From: a virus
IMG/VR virus record: IMGVR_UViG_3300032086_000936
Coordinates: 1 to 33,290 of that record
Length of the DNA: 33,290 bases
Strand: one strand, 5' to 3'
Both the position numbers and the translations under genes were made by a program. The notes under the pieces are model-generated. The model ran no database searches. It was not told the DNA's origin and was given only the letters and a program-made list of their open reading frames with translations. Below are positions 5,040-10,669 of this stretch, piece by piece; position 1 is the stretch's first letter, and each line of letters begins with the position of its first letter.

Positions 5040-5520
5040 GCGGGTTTAGAAATTCTTGACCATGTGATTGTGCTTGCACAAATATAAATCTTGCTCTGCT
5101 TGGCGTTATTCCGTGCCGCTTTCCAATTGCTGTAAACTTTTCTCCGTTTAATCGTTCTTCATATATTTTTCTATTACGAGCGACTTTTTCTTTGGGAATG
5201 GTTTGAAATCGTTTTTTTATTTTCCGTCCTTGACCGTGGCGTTCTTGCCAAGGCCAGTGTTGCTCAATAAAAAACATAATCTCGTTATATGTTCTGCGAC
5301 CTATGTTTTGGACTTTTAACCAATTGTGCCGTGCAATCCTGTCTCTATCTCCAGGATTATTTAAATCTGCTCCTGCGCCAAATTCACACTTAATCATGTT
5401 TGTTGCACGAACTGACAATTGGTTTTTCCAATCTATCGGTTCTCTTTGTTTTTCGTATTCTTCAACGGACATCATAGTGCCGTCTTTTAACGTGACCACA
5501 TGATAAATTTCATATTTCAT
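5023..5520 (-). CDS. RNA polymerase alpha-CTD-like plus sigma-region-4-like HTH protein, putative transcription regulator
   Basis: 165 residues from ATG 5520; an in-frame start at 5553 would overlap the SSB gene. Residues 35-87 closely resemble the alpha subunit C-terminal domain of bacterial RNA polymerase. VRATN (37-41) aligns with E. coli VRSAN (R265, N268), and QNIGRRTYNEI (71-81) aligns with PNLGKKSLTEI (N294, G296, K298, S299, E302). The DNA-contact positions are kept or conservatively changed (K to R, S to T). Residues 112-150 contain an Ile-Gly-Lys-Arg-His-Gly-Ile-Thr-Pro-Ser-Arg-Ala-Arg helix-turn-helix like sigma region 4 or LuxR-type HTHs. A basic linker joins the two. I infer a regulator that binds UP-element-like DNA or host RNA polymerase partners. 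It lies between SSB and the DUF1367-like gene in the leftward operon. Confidence 0.65.
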   Translation of the reverse strand: MKYEIYHVVTLKDGTMMSVEEYEKQREPIDWKNQLSVRATNMIKCEFGAGADLNNPGDRDRIARHNWLKVQNIGRRTYNEIMFFIEQHWPWQERHGQGRKIKKRFQTIPKEKVARNRKIYEERLNGEKFTAIGKRHGITPSRARFIFVQAQSHGQEFLNPHGDYD

Positions 5521-5536
5521 AGGTTTGCCTCTGTTC

Positions 5537-5932
5537 TTAGAACGGTATTTCATCGTCCATGTTGTTTGTCATATTTGCACCTTCTGGCATGCGATCATGT
5601 TCGGTGTAACTGTTACTAGCTTGGGACTGTTCAGGTTTGCGCTGATTGGTAAAGTCAATGTCGCTTGCTCTTACGTTGAAGTAAGTGCGCTTTTGTCCGT
5701 CCTGACCTTCGCGCTCAACAATTTGAAGGCTACCTGATGCGGTTATTTTTGTGCCTTTTTTGATAAATTCGGCAACTTTTGTGTTCCAATAGTAGACGGT
5801 AAACCAATCTGTTCCGTCCTCACGTTTATAGCCTCTGTTAACTGCGACAGATATGGCGACAGACTGCCCTTTCGCGTTCTCTTGAATTTCACTGTCTTTG
5901 CCGACAGTCCCGACAATTGTAATAGCTTTCAT
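5537..5932 (-). CDS. ssb: Single-stranded DNA-binding protein
   Basis: 131 residues. The N terminus reads as an OB-fold first strand (Ile-Val-Gly-Thr-Val-Gly-Lys-Asp), with a Val-Ala-Val-Asn-Arg strand, a Trp-Phe-Thr-Val-Tyr-Tyr-Trp strand that aligns with the conserved Trp region of bacterial SSB, and a Gly-Ser-Leu-Gln strand. A Gln/Asn/Met-rich flexible tail ends in Met-Asp-Asp-Glu-Ile-Pro-Phe, the acidic tip that in SSBs recruits partner proteins. It is a little shorter than bacterial SSB because of a short linker. The start overlaps the stop of the annealing protein gene (ATGA), a pairing common in phage recombination modules. Confidence 0.9.
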   Translation of the reverse strand: MKAITIVGTVGKDSEIQENAKGQSVAISVAVNRGYKREDGTDWFTVYYWNTKVAEFIKKGTKITASGSLQIVEREGQDGQKRTYFNVRASDIDFTNQRKPEQSQASNSYTEHDRMPEGANMTNNMDDEIPF

Positions 5933-6522
5933 GTCATTAACTCCACTTTGCGTTTTTCATGTGCTTCTAAAACTTGCTCATATTGTGCCTCTGTAAGATC
6001 AGGGCTGTTGATGATTTTGGTATATTTGCTCTCCGCTTTGTCAAACTGTTCTTGGGTGCAGTTTTCATAGAAGGTCAGCATAGCATCTACGCGATCTTCT
6101 AAGTTTAGCGTCATTGGTGGCGTGGCTTCTTTTGGTTTTGCAGCCTTGAAGTCGTCGGCTTCTTCCTCTGAGTAAACATCACCGTGCAAGCCTACCAGTT
6201 TAAGTATTACCCTATCCTTGGCGCGTTTCTCTGCCATAGCAAAGGGGTAACTGTTTTTGTTGTTGTATGGTGCCGCTTCGCCAATAGACCATTCTGTAGC
6301 CTCTGCCATGTGGCCTGTTACGCATATAACCGCCTCTTTAGCGGCTACGTCACATGCTATGATCTGCGGTTGGTCAAATACTACGTTGTAATGTGCAGCT
6401 ACCTTTTCCAAAGCCTTGTGCAATACAACTGGTGTTCCGTGGCAATCCCAAACCGCTTGGCGTTCTGTTAGGCCAATGTCTTTTAGGATTTCTTGCAAAC
6501 GTGCTGGTAGTTTCTTAGCCAT
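5929..6522 (-). CDS. Single-strand annealing protein, Rad52/Erf-like
   Basis: 197 residues. The first 125 residues show a Trp-Asp-Cys-His-Gly segment, a beta-rich middle (Ile-Ile-Ala-Cys-Asp, Ala-Val-Ile-Cys-Val-Thr-Gly), a Trp-Ser-Ile-Gly-Glu-Ala-Ala-Pro motif, and the helix Tyr-Pro-Phe-Ala-Met-Ala-Glu-Lys-Arg-Ala-Lys-Asp-Arg-Val with Gly-Asp-Val-Tyr-Ser-Glu-Glu-Glu-Ala-Asp (92-122). This pattern is found in phage proteins placed in the Rad52/Erf annealing groups. A Pro linker and a helical C-terminal domain follow. It would anneal complementary strands during recombination and concatemer formation. Its place beside SSB, nucleases and RusA supports this. The family assignment is from memory of motifs and is moderate. 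Confidence 0.55.
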   Translation of the reverse strand: MAKKLPARLQEILKDIGLTERQAVWDCHGTPVVLHKALEKVAAHYNVVFDQPQIIACDVAAKEAVICVTGHMAEATEWSIGEAAPYNNKNSYPFAMAEKRAKDRVILKLVGLHGDVYSEEEADDFKAAKPKEATPPMTLNLEDRVDAMLTFYENCTQEQFDKAESKYTKIINSPDLTEAQYEQVLEAHEKRKVELMT

Positions 6523-6700
6523 CTTTCATCGCCTCTTTTAGTGCATCGTGTTCTCTATTTGCTTCCGCAAAGCCCTCATCAATAGCGTTCATTATATGGA
6601 CAATATCGCTAGAAAGCATGTTTTGTTTGGTGGCTGCTAGGCAAAGCTGTCTATATACTGCTGCCTTTATTACCAACGGTGTTGGGTGCTTGTGTGTCAT
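6515..6700 (-). CDS. Small helical hypothetical protein, first gene of leftward recombination operon
   Basis: 61 residues, ATG 6700 with GAGG 6 bases upstream. It has a His-rich N terminus, then helices with Ala, Met, Ile and Glu (Ile-Val-His-Ile-Met-Asn-Ala-Ile-Asp-Glu-Gly-Phe). No Cys pairs, membrane segment or recognised domain. It overlaps the annealing protein gene by 8 bases, so it is translated with it. As the promoter-proximal gene it should be the most abundant product of the operon. Function unknown. Confidence 0.6.
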   Translation of the reverse strand: MTHKHPTPLVIKAAVYRQLCLAATKQNMLSSDIVHIMNAIDEGFAEANREHDALKEAMKDG

Positions 6701-6788
6701 TGTTTACCTCATTTATTGCTATTTACTGTTTACATAATTATTTTTAACCTGTAAAGCATAAATATACAAATTGTTAATGAGGATGATA
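6701..6788. promoter_or_regulatory. Divergent promoter/operator region between recombination operon and HTH regulator
   Basis: Very AT-rich gap between divergent genes. It holds TGTTTACC (6701-6708), TGTTTACA (6727-6734) and the 13-bp TGTAAAGCATAAA (6750-6762). The last two also occur in the 3375-3483 region, TGTTTACA there in reverse. Rightward, TATACA at 6763-6768 is a possible -10 for the HTH gene. Leftward, TTTACA at 6755-6750 with TAAACA 17 bases on is a weak pair. The HTH protein encoded beside it is the obvious candidate binder. Confidence 0.5.
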
Positions 6789-6974
6789 ATGGAAAAGAAA
6801 ACAATGTTACGCGCAGATGAAATACGCCGCCGATTGCGTGACCGTAATTTGTCGGCTGTAGCGCGTGAGGCTAAAGTATCGCGTCCTGTTTTATATCAGA
6901 TTATGCGTGAGGATACCGACCCACGTTATAGCACTGTGGAACGGTTATCGGATTACCTGGAAGATTTGTCATGA
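6789..6974 (+). CDS. Small HTH transcriptional regulator, Cro/XRE-like
   Basis: 61 residues from ATG 6789, chosen for GAGGA 5 bases upstream; an in-frame ATG at 6771 precedes the ribosome site. Helix Ile-Arg-Arg-Arg-Leu-Arg-Asp-Arg is followed by a clear helix-turn-helix: Leu-Ser-Ala-Val-Ala-Arg-Glu-Ala-Lys-Val-Ser-Arg-Pro-Val-Leu-Tyr-Gln-Ile, then a Thr-Val-Glu-Arg-Leu-Ser-Asp-Tyr-Leu helix as in Cro/XRE proteins. It is divergent from the recombination operon and borders the region with repeated boxes, so autoregulation and control of the leftward operons is a natural inference. Its stop overlaps the start of the zinc-ribbon gene. Confidence 0.75.
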   Translation: MEKKTMLRADEIRRRLRDRNLSAVAREAKVSRPVLYQIMREDTDPRYSTVERLSDYLEDLS

Positions 6975-7219
6975 CTGTTACAAAACACACACGCGCTGGG
7001 CAGAATGGGAAACAAATCATTTGCACACACTGCGGCAAAATGAATACCGTTTATCACTTTTCTTGGGCAGCAATAACCTGTGGTGGCTGTGACCGCATGG
7101 TAAACAAAGAAAACTTCTTAGACGCTGAAAAAATGTCTAGGCTAGAGGAACGTTGGTATAATTACACATGCTTGCATGACGGTGAGATAGTTTCGTTTGA
7201 TACCTGGTTAAACCGATGA
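6971..7219 (+). CDS. Small zinc-ribbon protein
   Basis: 82 residues starting at ATG 6971, overlapping the HTH gene stop (ATGA). Cys-Thr-His-Cys and Cys-Gly-Gly-Cys, about 15 residues apart in the N-terminal half, make a classic zinc ribbon. The C-terminal half is helical and acidic with several aromatic residues. Zinc ribbons of this size in phages bind nucleic acid or protein partners, sometimes as transcription factors. Pairing with an HTH gene in one transcript suggests a regulatory or replication-accessory function; no closer match is recognised. Confidence 0.6.
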   Translation: MTVTKHTRAGQNGKQIICTHCGKMNTVYHFSWAAITCGGCDRMVNKENFLDAEKMSRLEERWYNYTCLHDGEIVSFDTWLNR

Positions 7220-7224
7220 AAAAA

Positions 7225-7250
7225 CCCCCAGTCAAAAGACTGAGGGCTTT
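7225..7250 (+). terminator. Weak intrinsic terminator after the HTH/zinc-ribbon pair
   Basis: A 9-bp stem (CCCCCAGTC with GACTGAGGG, one C-A mismatch) closes an AAAA loop; an A-run precedes it and CTTTAG follows. The T-tract is short, so termination is probably partial. Confidence 0.45.
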
Positions 7251-7276
7251 AGCAATAAGTAAGGATGCTGTATAAT
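7248..7276 (+). promoter_or_regulatory. Promoter for the replication genes
   Basis: A perfect TATAAT at 7271-7276 lies 47 bases before the initiator gene ATG. The best -35 at 17-base spacing is TTTAGC (7248-7253), three of six matches, so it may need an activator or rely on its strong -10. Confidence 0.5.
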
Positions 7277-7322
7277 GTTTGTGTCTAACCAGCATTGAAC
7301 CCTTTGATGAAAGGCTCACTAT

Positions 7323-7982
7323 ATGAGTAACAAAATATCCAACTTAGTTCAAACAAAAAAAATTGGTTCGCTGACCAAGAAGGCCATACTGATGTATATG
7401 GCTGACAAGGCTAGTGACGATGGATCAGGTATTTGGGTCAGCAAAAAGAACATGGCGGCTGACTTAGAAATGACTGACAGAGCCGTGCGCATACATATCA
7501 AAGACATGATTGCGATGGGTGTTTTAGTAGAAGCAGGCCAACGTCAATGCAAAACAGGCTACACGGTGGATTACACGATCAATATAGACGTTGTGGGAAG
7601 CCTTGGGTCTACACGGGAAGCTACTGAACAACATGCACCCCTGAATGACGTTCACCCCTACCCCTGCATGACATTCACCCCTACCCCTGAACCACGTTCA
7701 CCCAAACCATCCATAGAACCATCCAAAGAACCTAATACATCATCAAAAGATGATGAGGTGAATTATTACTTTGATCAATTATGGTCTTTGTATCCTAGAA
7801 AGGTAGGCAAGGGACAAGCGCGCAAGGCATTTAAAGCAGCTTCTAAGAAGGCAGACTTCTATGATCTACTTCCCAAGCTGATGGATTATGTGCAAACGTT
7901 AGAAGGCAAAGACAAACAATTTATACCGCACTTAGCCACATGGCTAAACGGTGAACGCTGGGAAGATGAGATAGAAGCATGA
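7323..7982 (+). CDS. Replication initiator / replisome organiser, lambda O-like
   Basis: 219 residues. The N-terminal 85 residues are a winged-helix domain (Leu-Thr-Lys-Lys-Ala-Ile-Leu-Met-Tyr-Met, Ser-Lys-Lys-Asn-Met-Ala-Ala-Asp-Leu, Ala-Val-Arg-Ile-His-Ile), as in phage replication organisers. A low-complexity Pro/Ser/Thr linker spans about 100-145. The C-terminal domain begins Phe-Asp-Gln-Leu-Trp-Ser-Leu-Tyr-Pro-Arg-Lys-Val-Gly-Lys-Gly and ends with a His-Leu-Ala-Thr-Trp-Leu-Asn-Gly-Glu-Arg-Trp block, a recurrent C terminus of these proteins. It would bind origin repeats and recruit the host helicase. The linker-coding DNA holds candidate iterons, as in lambda O. It overlaps the next gene (ATGA), the O-P style arrangement. 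Confidence 0.75.
   Translation: MSNKISNLVQTKKIGSLTKKAILMYMADKASDDGSGIWVSKKNMAADLEMTDRAVRIHIKDMIAMGVLVEAGQRQCKTGYTVDYTINIDVVGSLGSTREATEQHAPLNDVHPYPCMTFTPTPEPRSPKPSIEPSKEPNTSSKDDEVNYYFDQLWSLYPRKVGKGQARKAFKAASKKADFYDLLPKLMDYVQTLEGKDKQFIPHLATWLNGERWEDEIEA
7646..7703 (+). repeat. Candidate origin iterons inside the initiator gene
   Basis: Two 21-bp direct repeats at 7646-7666 and 7669-7689 differ at one base, with a 23-bp period, and a partial third copy (ACGTTCACCC core) follows at 7694-7703. The shared core is TTCACCCCTACCCCTG. Since 23 is not a multiple of three, the copies encode different peptides, so the repetition is conserved as DNA, not as protein. Lambda-type origins lie in the same place in the initiator gene. 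Confidence 0.55.
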
Positions 7983-8485
7983 CACACGAAGAAAGAATTA
8001 GAGTTATTTTAGGTGAACTTATTAAGATAATGGAAGGCTACGCTACTCCAAAGCACCTGGATACTCGCGCCAAAGAAGAACAAGAATGCCGCAACATTGT
8101 TCGCATGATAAACCAGAAGTTTCCTAACGACACGACAGTAGAGCATATTCGCGGCACAATGGATCGGGCGATGCTGAAGCTGAAAGAGGCGCATAAGTCA
8201 CGCACTTGGCCTTCTGCCGCAGATATAGCCGCAGCCGTTTCAAAGTCTATGAATATGCAACGGTCAAACATCCAAGCAAGCAAGGGGCCGTGGAAGCCTG
8301 ACACCCTGGCACTAAACGCCAAGCGTATCATTGCAGGGGAACCAGTGGGTGAGATGTATATACGCGGTAAGCTGGCAGATAAGATGGTGCAAATGGGTTT
8401 GATTACAGACGCGCATCTACAGCCGTATTTAGAATACTTGTCAGCTAACAATATCCCTGCTAGAGTTGACCCACCTATATCATAG
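7979..8485 (+). CDS. Hypothetical protein following the initiator, possible helicase-loader-like partner
   Basis: 168 residues, mostly helical and charged, with a Trp-Pro-Ser-Ala-Ala-Asp-Ile-Ala-Ala-Ala-Val motif at about 76-86 that is frequent in proteins encoded just after phage replication organisers. No Walker A, so it is not a DnaC-type ATPase. A lambda-P-like loader without ATPase, or an initiator accessory factor, would fit the position. Evidence is positional plus the motif. A strong intrinsic terminator follows, ending the replication transcript. Confidence 0.5.
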   Translation: MTHEERIRVILGELIKIMEGYATPKHLDTRAKEEQECRNIVRMINQKFPNDTTVEHIRGTMDRAMLKLKEAHKSRTWPSAADIAAAVSKSMNMQRSNIQASKGPWKPDTLALNAKRIIAGEPVGEMYIRGKLADKMVQMGLITDAHLQPYLEYLSANNIPARVDPPIS

Positions 8486-8502
8486 GTTTGCCTCACTGAA
8501 CT

Positions 8503-8540
8503 GCCCCCTCGCGTGATCGCTCCGCAGGGGGTATTTTTTT
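8503..8540 (+). terminator. Intrinsic terminator after the replication genes
   Basis: GCCCCCT at 8503-8509 pairs with AGGGGG at 8526-8531 (extended by partial pairing inside), followed by seven T bases at 8534-8540. It ends the replication operon and separates it from the small gene at 8602. Confidence 0.7.
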
Positions 8541-8541
8541 A

Positions 8542-8570
8542 TTTACAGCGCAGCTTATTAATACTACAGT
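8542..8570 (+). promoter_or_regulatory. Candidate promoter for the 96-residue gene
   Basis: TTTACA (8542-8547) and TACAGT (8565-8570) are 17 bases apart, matching five and four of six consensus positions. It follows the terminator directly and precedes the ATG at 8602 by 31 bases. Confidence 0.45.
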
Positions 8571-8601
8571 TAATGCATTAGTTAATTATGGAGTTACTAA
8601 A

Positions 8602-8892
8602 ATGGGAAAGCTAAGAGCTATTATCGTTGCAGACATAGAGGTGAAGGACTTGGATGCAGCGCGAGAGCATGAAAAGAAGTTGCAAGCGTTGGCTAAAGAA
8701 ATAGAAAAGTGGGGGCCACCTGATGGCGTTGAAGATGGTGAGGAAATCAGCGTTGAGCAAGTTCAGGCCAAGATAACATTGCAAGAAAGACGTGGTGCAA
8801 CAGGCCCAATAGAGCAAATCATATTTCGTGGGACGCGAGGGCCATACAACGTAAGAAAGTTGACTAGAGGCGTTAGAACGGCTAAGATGTAA
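8602..8892 (+). CDS. Hypothetical 96-residue protein
   Basis: ATG 8602 with GGAG upstream. It starts with a short hydrophobic beta strand (Ala-Ile-Ile-Val-Ala-Asp-Ile), then a charged helix of about 30 residues, an acidic loop, and a basic C-terminal third with repeated Arg-Gly and Arg-Lys. The basic tail suggests nucleic-acid contact. It is a monocistronic gene with its own promoter and terminator, an arrangement often seen for a regulator or host-directed factor. No family recognised. Confidence 0.6.
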   Translation: MGKLRAIIVADIEVKDLDAAREHEKKLQALAKEIEKWGPPDGVEDGEEISVEQVQAKITLQERRGATGPIEQIIFRGTRGPYNVRKLTRGVRTAKM

Positions 8893-8931
8893 AAGCTCCG
8901 AGGGGTTGGTCTTCTTCGGTTCGCTGGATCG

Positions 8932-8974
8932 AAAAAGCCCTTGCAGTTGAGGTTGCTCCTGTGAGGGTTTTTTT
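8932..8974 (+). terminator. Intrinsic terminator after the 96-residue gene
   Basis: A 9-bp stem (8938-8946 with 8959-8967, two wobble pairs), 12-base loop and a following run of seven T bases (8968-8974); an A-run at 8932-8936 could extend the stem. Confidence 0.6.
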
Positions 8975-9002
8975 GTGCGCAAAATTGTGTTATCTTCATA
9001 GC

Positions 9003-9104
9003 AAGAGCCGACCTTTCTCCCTCCCTGTTGGTTGTGTAGCTCCATGCACTAGGCTCTCCTTCACTGGCCCTCTGGACGCGGGCATGTCCAGGGGGTCTTT
9101 ATTT
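9003..9104 (+). ncRNA. Candidate small RNA or attenuated leader between two terminators
   Basis: About 100 bases without a credible ORF lie between an extended -10 element (TGTTATCTT at 8988-8996, weak T-rich -35 at 17 bases) and a strong terminator at 9068-9104. The region is pyrimidine-rich (stretches of CTTTCTCCCTCCC and CTCTCC) and GC-richer than nearby gaps. It could be a free small RNA or the leader of the methyltransferase transcript with an attenuator. Evidence is purely structural. Confidence 0.25.
9068..9104 (+). terminator. Strong intrinsic terminator before the methyltransferase gene
   Basis: CCCTCTGGAC (9068-9077) pairs fully with GTCCAGGGGG (9086-9095) allowing one G-T wobble, with an 8-base loop and a TCTTTATTT tail. 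It lies 50 bases upstream of the methyltransferase start, with TATATT and TGTTTACA (9121-9133) between them. Confidence 0.75.
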
Positions 9105-9154
9105 CCTAAAAGAAAACCTCTATATTGTTTACAAATCACATAGAGGGCGCACCC

Positions 9155-10414
9155 ATGAAAGATGGACGGTCTTGGCCTGCGGATAAGGTTGAGCGTAGAA
9201 ACATAAAAAGCATTATACCTTACGCACGAAACAGTCGCACCCACAGCGATGAGCAAGTGGCGCAGATAGCCGCAAGCATAAAAGAGTGGGGCTTTACCAA
9301 CCCGATCCTGGTTGACGTAGATGGCGAAATCATCGCAGGGCATGGGCGTTTACTCGCAGCACAAAAGCTAGGTTTAGACGAAGTTCCATGCATAACGGCT
9401 GTTGGTTGGTCTGACGCACAAAAGAAAGCCTATGTCATAGCAGATAACAAACTAGCCCTAAATGCAGGGTGGGATAACGATATGTTGTCCATTGAGTTTG
9501 CGGAACTGAAAGACATGGACTTTGATCTTGGCCTTACAGGTTTTGACGCGGACGAACTGGCGAAGCTGCTGCAAGAGCCAGAAAAGGATGGTTTAACGGA
9601 CGAGGACGATGTTCCAGAGGCACCAGAGCAACCTGTAACGGTAGAAGGAGACGTTTGGATACTAGGTAATCACAGGCTAATGTGCGGCGATAGCACAAGC
9701 ATTGATGCTCTAGAAAAGCTGTGCGAAGGGCAGTTAGTAGATATGTGGCTCACCGATCCACCCTACAACGTGGCTTACGAAGGCAAAACAAAAGACGCCC
9801 TTACAATTGAAAACGATGCGATGGGCAATGATGAGTTTCGTCAGTTTCTAAGGGATAGCTATAGCGCAGCTGATGCCGTTATGAAATCAGGAGCTGTCTT
9901 TTACATCTGGCACGCCGATAGCGAGGGTTATAACTTTAGGGGCGCAGCTTTTGATATAGGTTGGCAAATACGTCAGTGCCTGATTTGGAAAAAGCAAACG
10001 ATGGTGATGGGTCGCCAAGACTACCATTGGAAGCACGAGCCTTGTCTATACGGCTGGAAAGATGGCGCAGCGCACCTTTGGTCAACGGATAGAAAGCAAA
10101 CAACTATCCTAGAGTTTGATCGTCCTAGCAGAAACGCTGAACATCCAACAATGAAACCAGTAGAGTTGTTTGCGTATCAAATGCAAAACAATACGAAGGG
10201 CGATGACCTGGTTCTAGATAGCTTTGCGGGTTCAGGAACCACAGCTATAGCCTGTGAAAAGTTTAATCGCCGCGCAAGACTAATGGAACTAGACCCTGTT
10301 TACTGCGATGTTATAGTAAAGCGGTGGCAAGACTTCACTGGCAAAACAGCCAAGCATGAAGAAACAGAACAGACCTTTGCAGAAATGCAAGAGTCACGCG
10401 GCATCGGTGGGTGA
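9155..10414 (+). CDS. ParB-domain / DNA methyltransferase fusion (beta-class N6-adenine or N4-cytosine)
   Basis: 419 residues from ATG 9155 (GAGGG 7 bases upstream; the frame extends to 9125 but without a ribosome site). Residues 15-135 are a ParB/Srx-like nuclease-type domain: Pro-Tyr-Ala-Arg-Asn-Ser-Arg-Thr-His, then Ile-Ile-Ala-Gly-His-Gly-Arg (59-65) and an Ala-Asp-Asn-Lys-Leu-Ala motif. After an acidic linker, the methyltransferase has DPPY (201-204, motif IV), HPTMKP (330-335) and FAGSGTT (357-363, motif I, AdoMet binding). Catalytic motif before AdoMet motif is the beta-class order. Such fusions are common in phages, protect DNA from restriction or mark it, and have no partner endonuclease here. 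The recognition site cannot be read from sequence. Confidence 0.85.
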   Translation: MKDGRSWPADKVERRNIKSIIPYARNSRTHSDEQVAQIAASIKEWGFTNPILVDVDGEIIAGHGRLLAAQKLGLDEVPCITAVGWSDAQKKAYVIADNKLALNAGWDNDMLSIEFAELKDMDFDLGLTGFDADELAKLLQEPEKDGLTDEDDVPEAPEQPVTVEGDVWILGNHRLMCGDSTSIDALEKLCEGQLVDMWLTDPPYNVAYEGKTKDALTIENDAMGNDEFRQFLRDSYSAADAVMKSGAVFYIWHADSEGYNFRGAAFDIGWQIRQCLIWKKQTMVMGRQDYHWKHEPCLYGWKDGAAHLWSTDRKQTTILEFDRPSRNAEHPTMKPVELFAYQMQNNTKGDDLVLDSFAGSGTTAIACEKFNRRARLMELDPVYCDVIVKRWQDFTGKTAKHEETEQTFAEMQESRGIGG

Positions 10415-10425
10415 GGTAATTTGGA

Positions 10426-10668
10426 ATGAGCCAGACCCTCAAGGAAGCCCCATCGGTGTCGCTAAAACAAACCAAGCTAATGAGCATGGTAGAAGCGGTC
10501 ACAAACGTCCTTATAGGATACACAATCGCAACCGCAGCAACTTATGTTATACTACCTATGCACGGTTATGACGTAACAACACAAAAGGCTTTGTCTATTT
10601 CCCTAGCGTTTACTGGCATATCCTTAGCGCGTTCTTACATTTTACGCAGGTTTTTCAATAGGTTATGA
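10426..10668 (+). CDS. Small membrane protein, DUF7220-like
   Basis: 80 residues. After a polar N terminus come two hydrophobic segments (about 27-45 and 54-70), with a Gly-Tyr-Thr-Ile-Ala-Thr stretch, and a C-terminal Ser-Leu-Ala-Arg-Ser-Tyr-Ile-Leu-Arg-Arg-Phe-Phe-Asn-Arg motif. This last block is typical of the DUF7220 phage membrane proteins that lie near small terminase genes. The function of the family is unknown. It follows the methyltransferase by 11 bases and precedes the terminase small subunit by one base. Confidence 0.6.
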   Translation: MSQTLKEAPSVSLKQTKLMSMVEAVTNVLIGYTIATAATYVILPMHGYDVTTQKALSISLAFTGISLARSYILRRFFNRL

Positions 10669-10669
10669 T

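Noticed and set aside
7216-7323. tRNA or riboswitch in the gap before the initiator gene
   Set aside because: Only one hairpin and a promoter are visible; no cloverleaf or conserved riboswitch core.
8038-8496. Long leftward ORF antisense to the gene after the initiator
   Set aside because: Overlaps a coupled rightward gene completely; Cys/Ser/Ile-rich shadow translation.
8996-9343. Leftward ORF over the candidate small RNA and methyltransferase start
   Set aside because: Antisense to the strong ParB-domain coding sequence and crosses two-sided terminator structure; no family resemblance.
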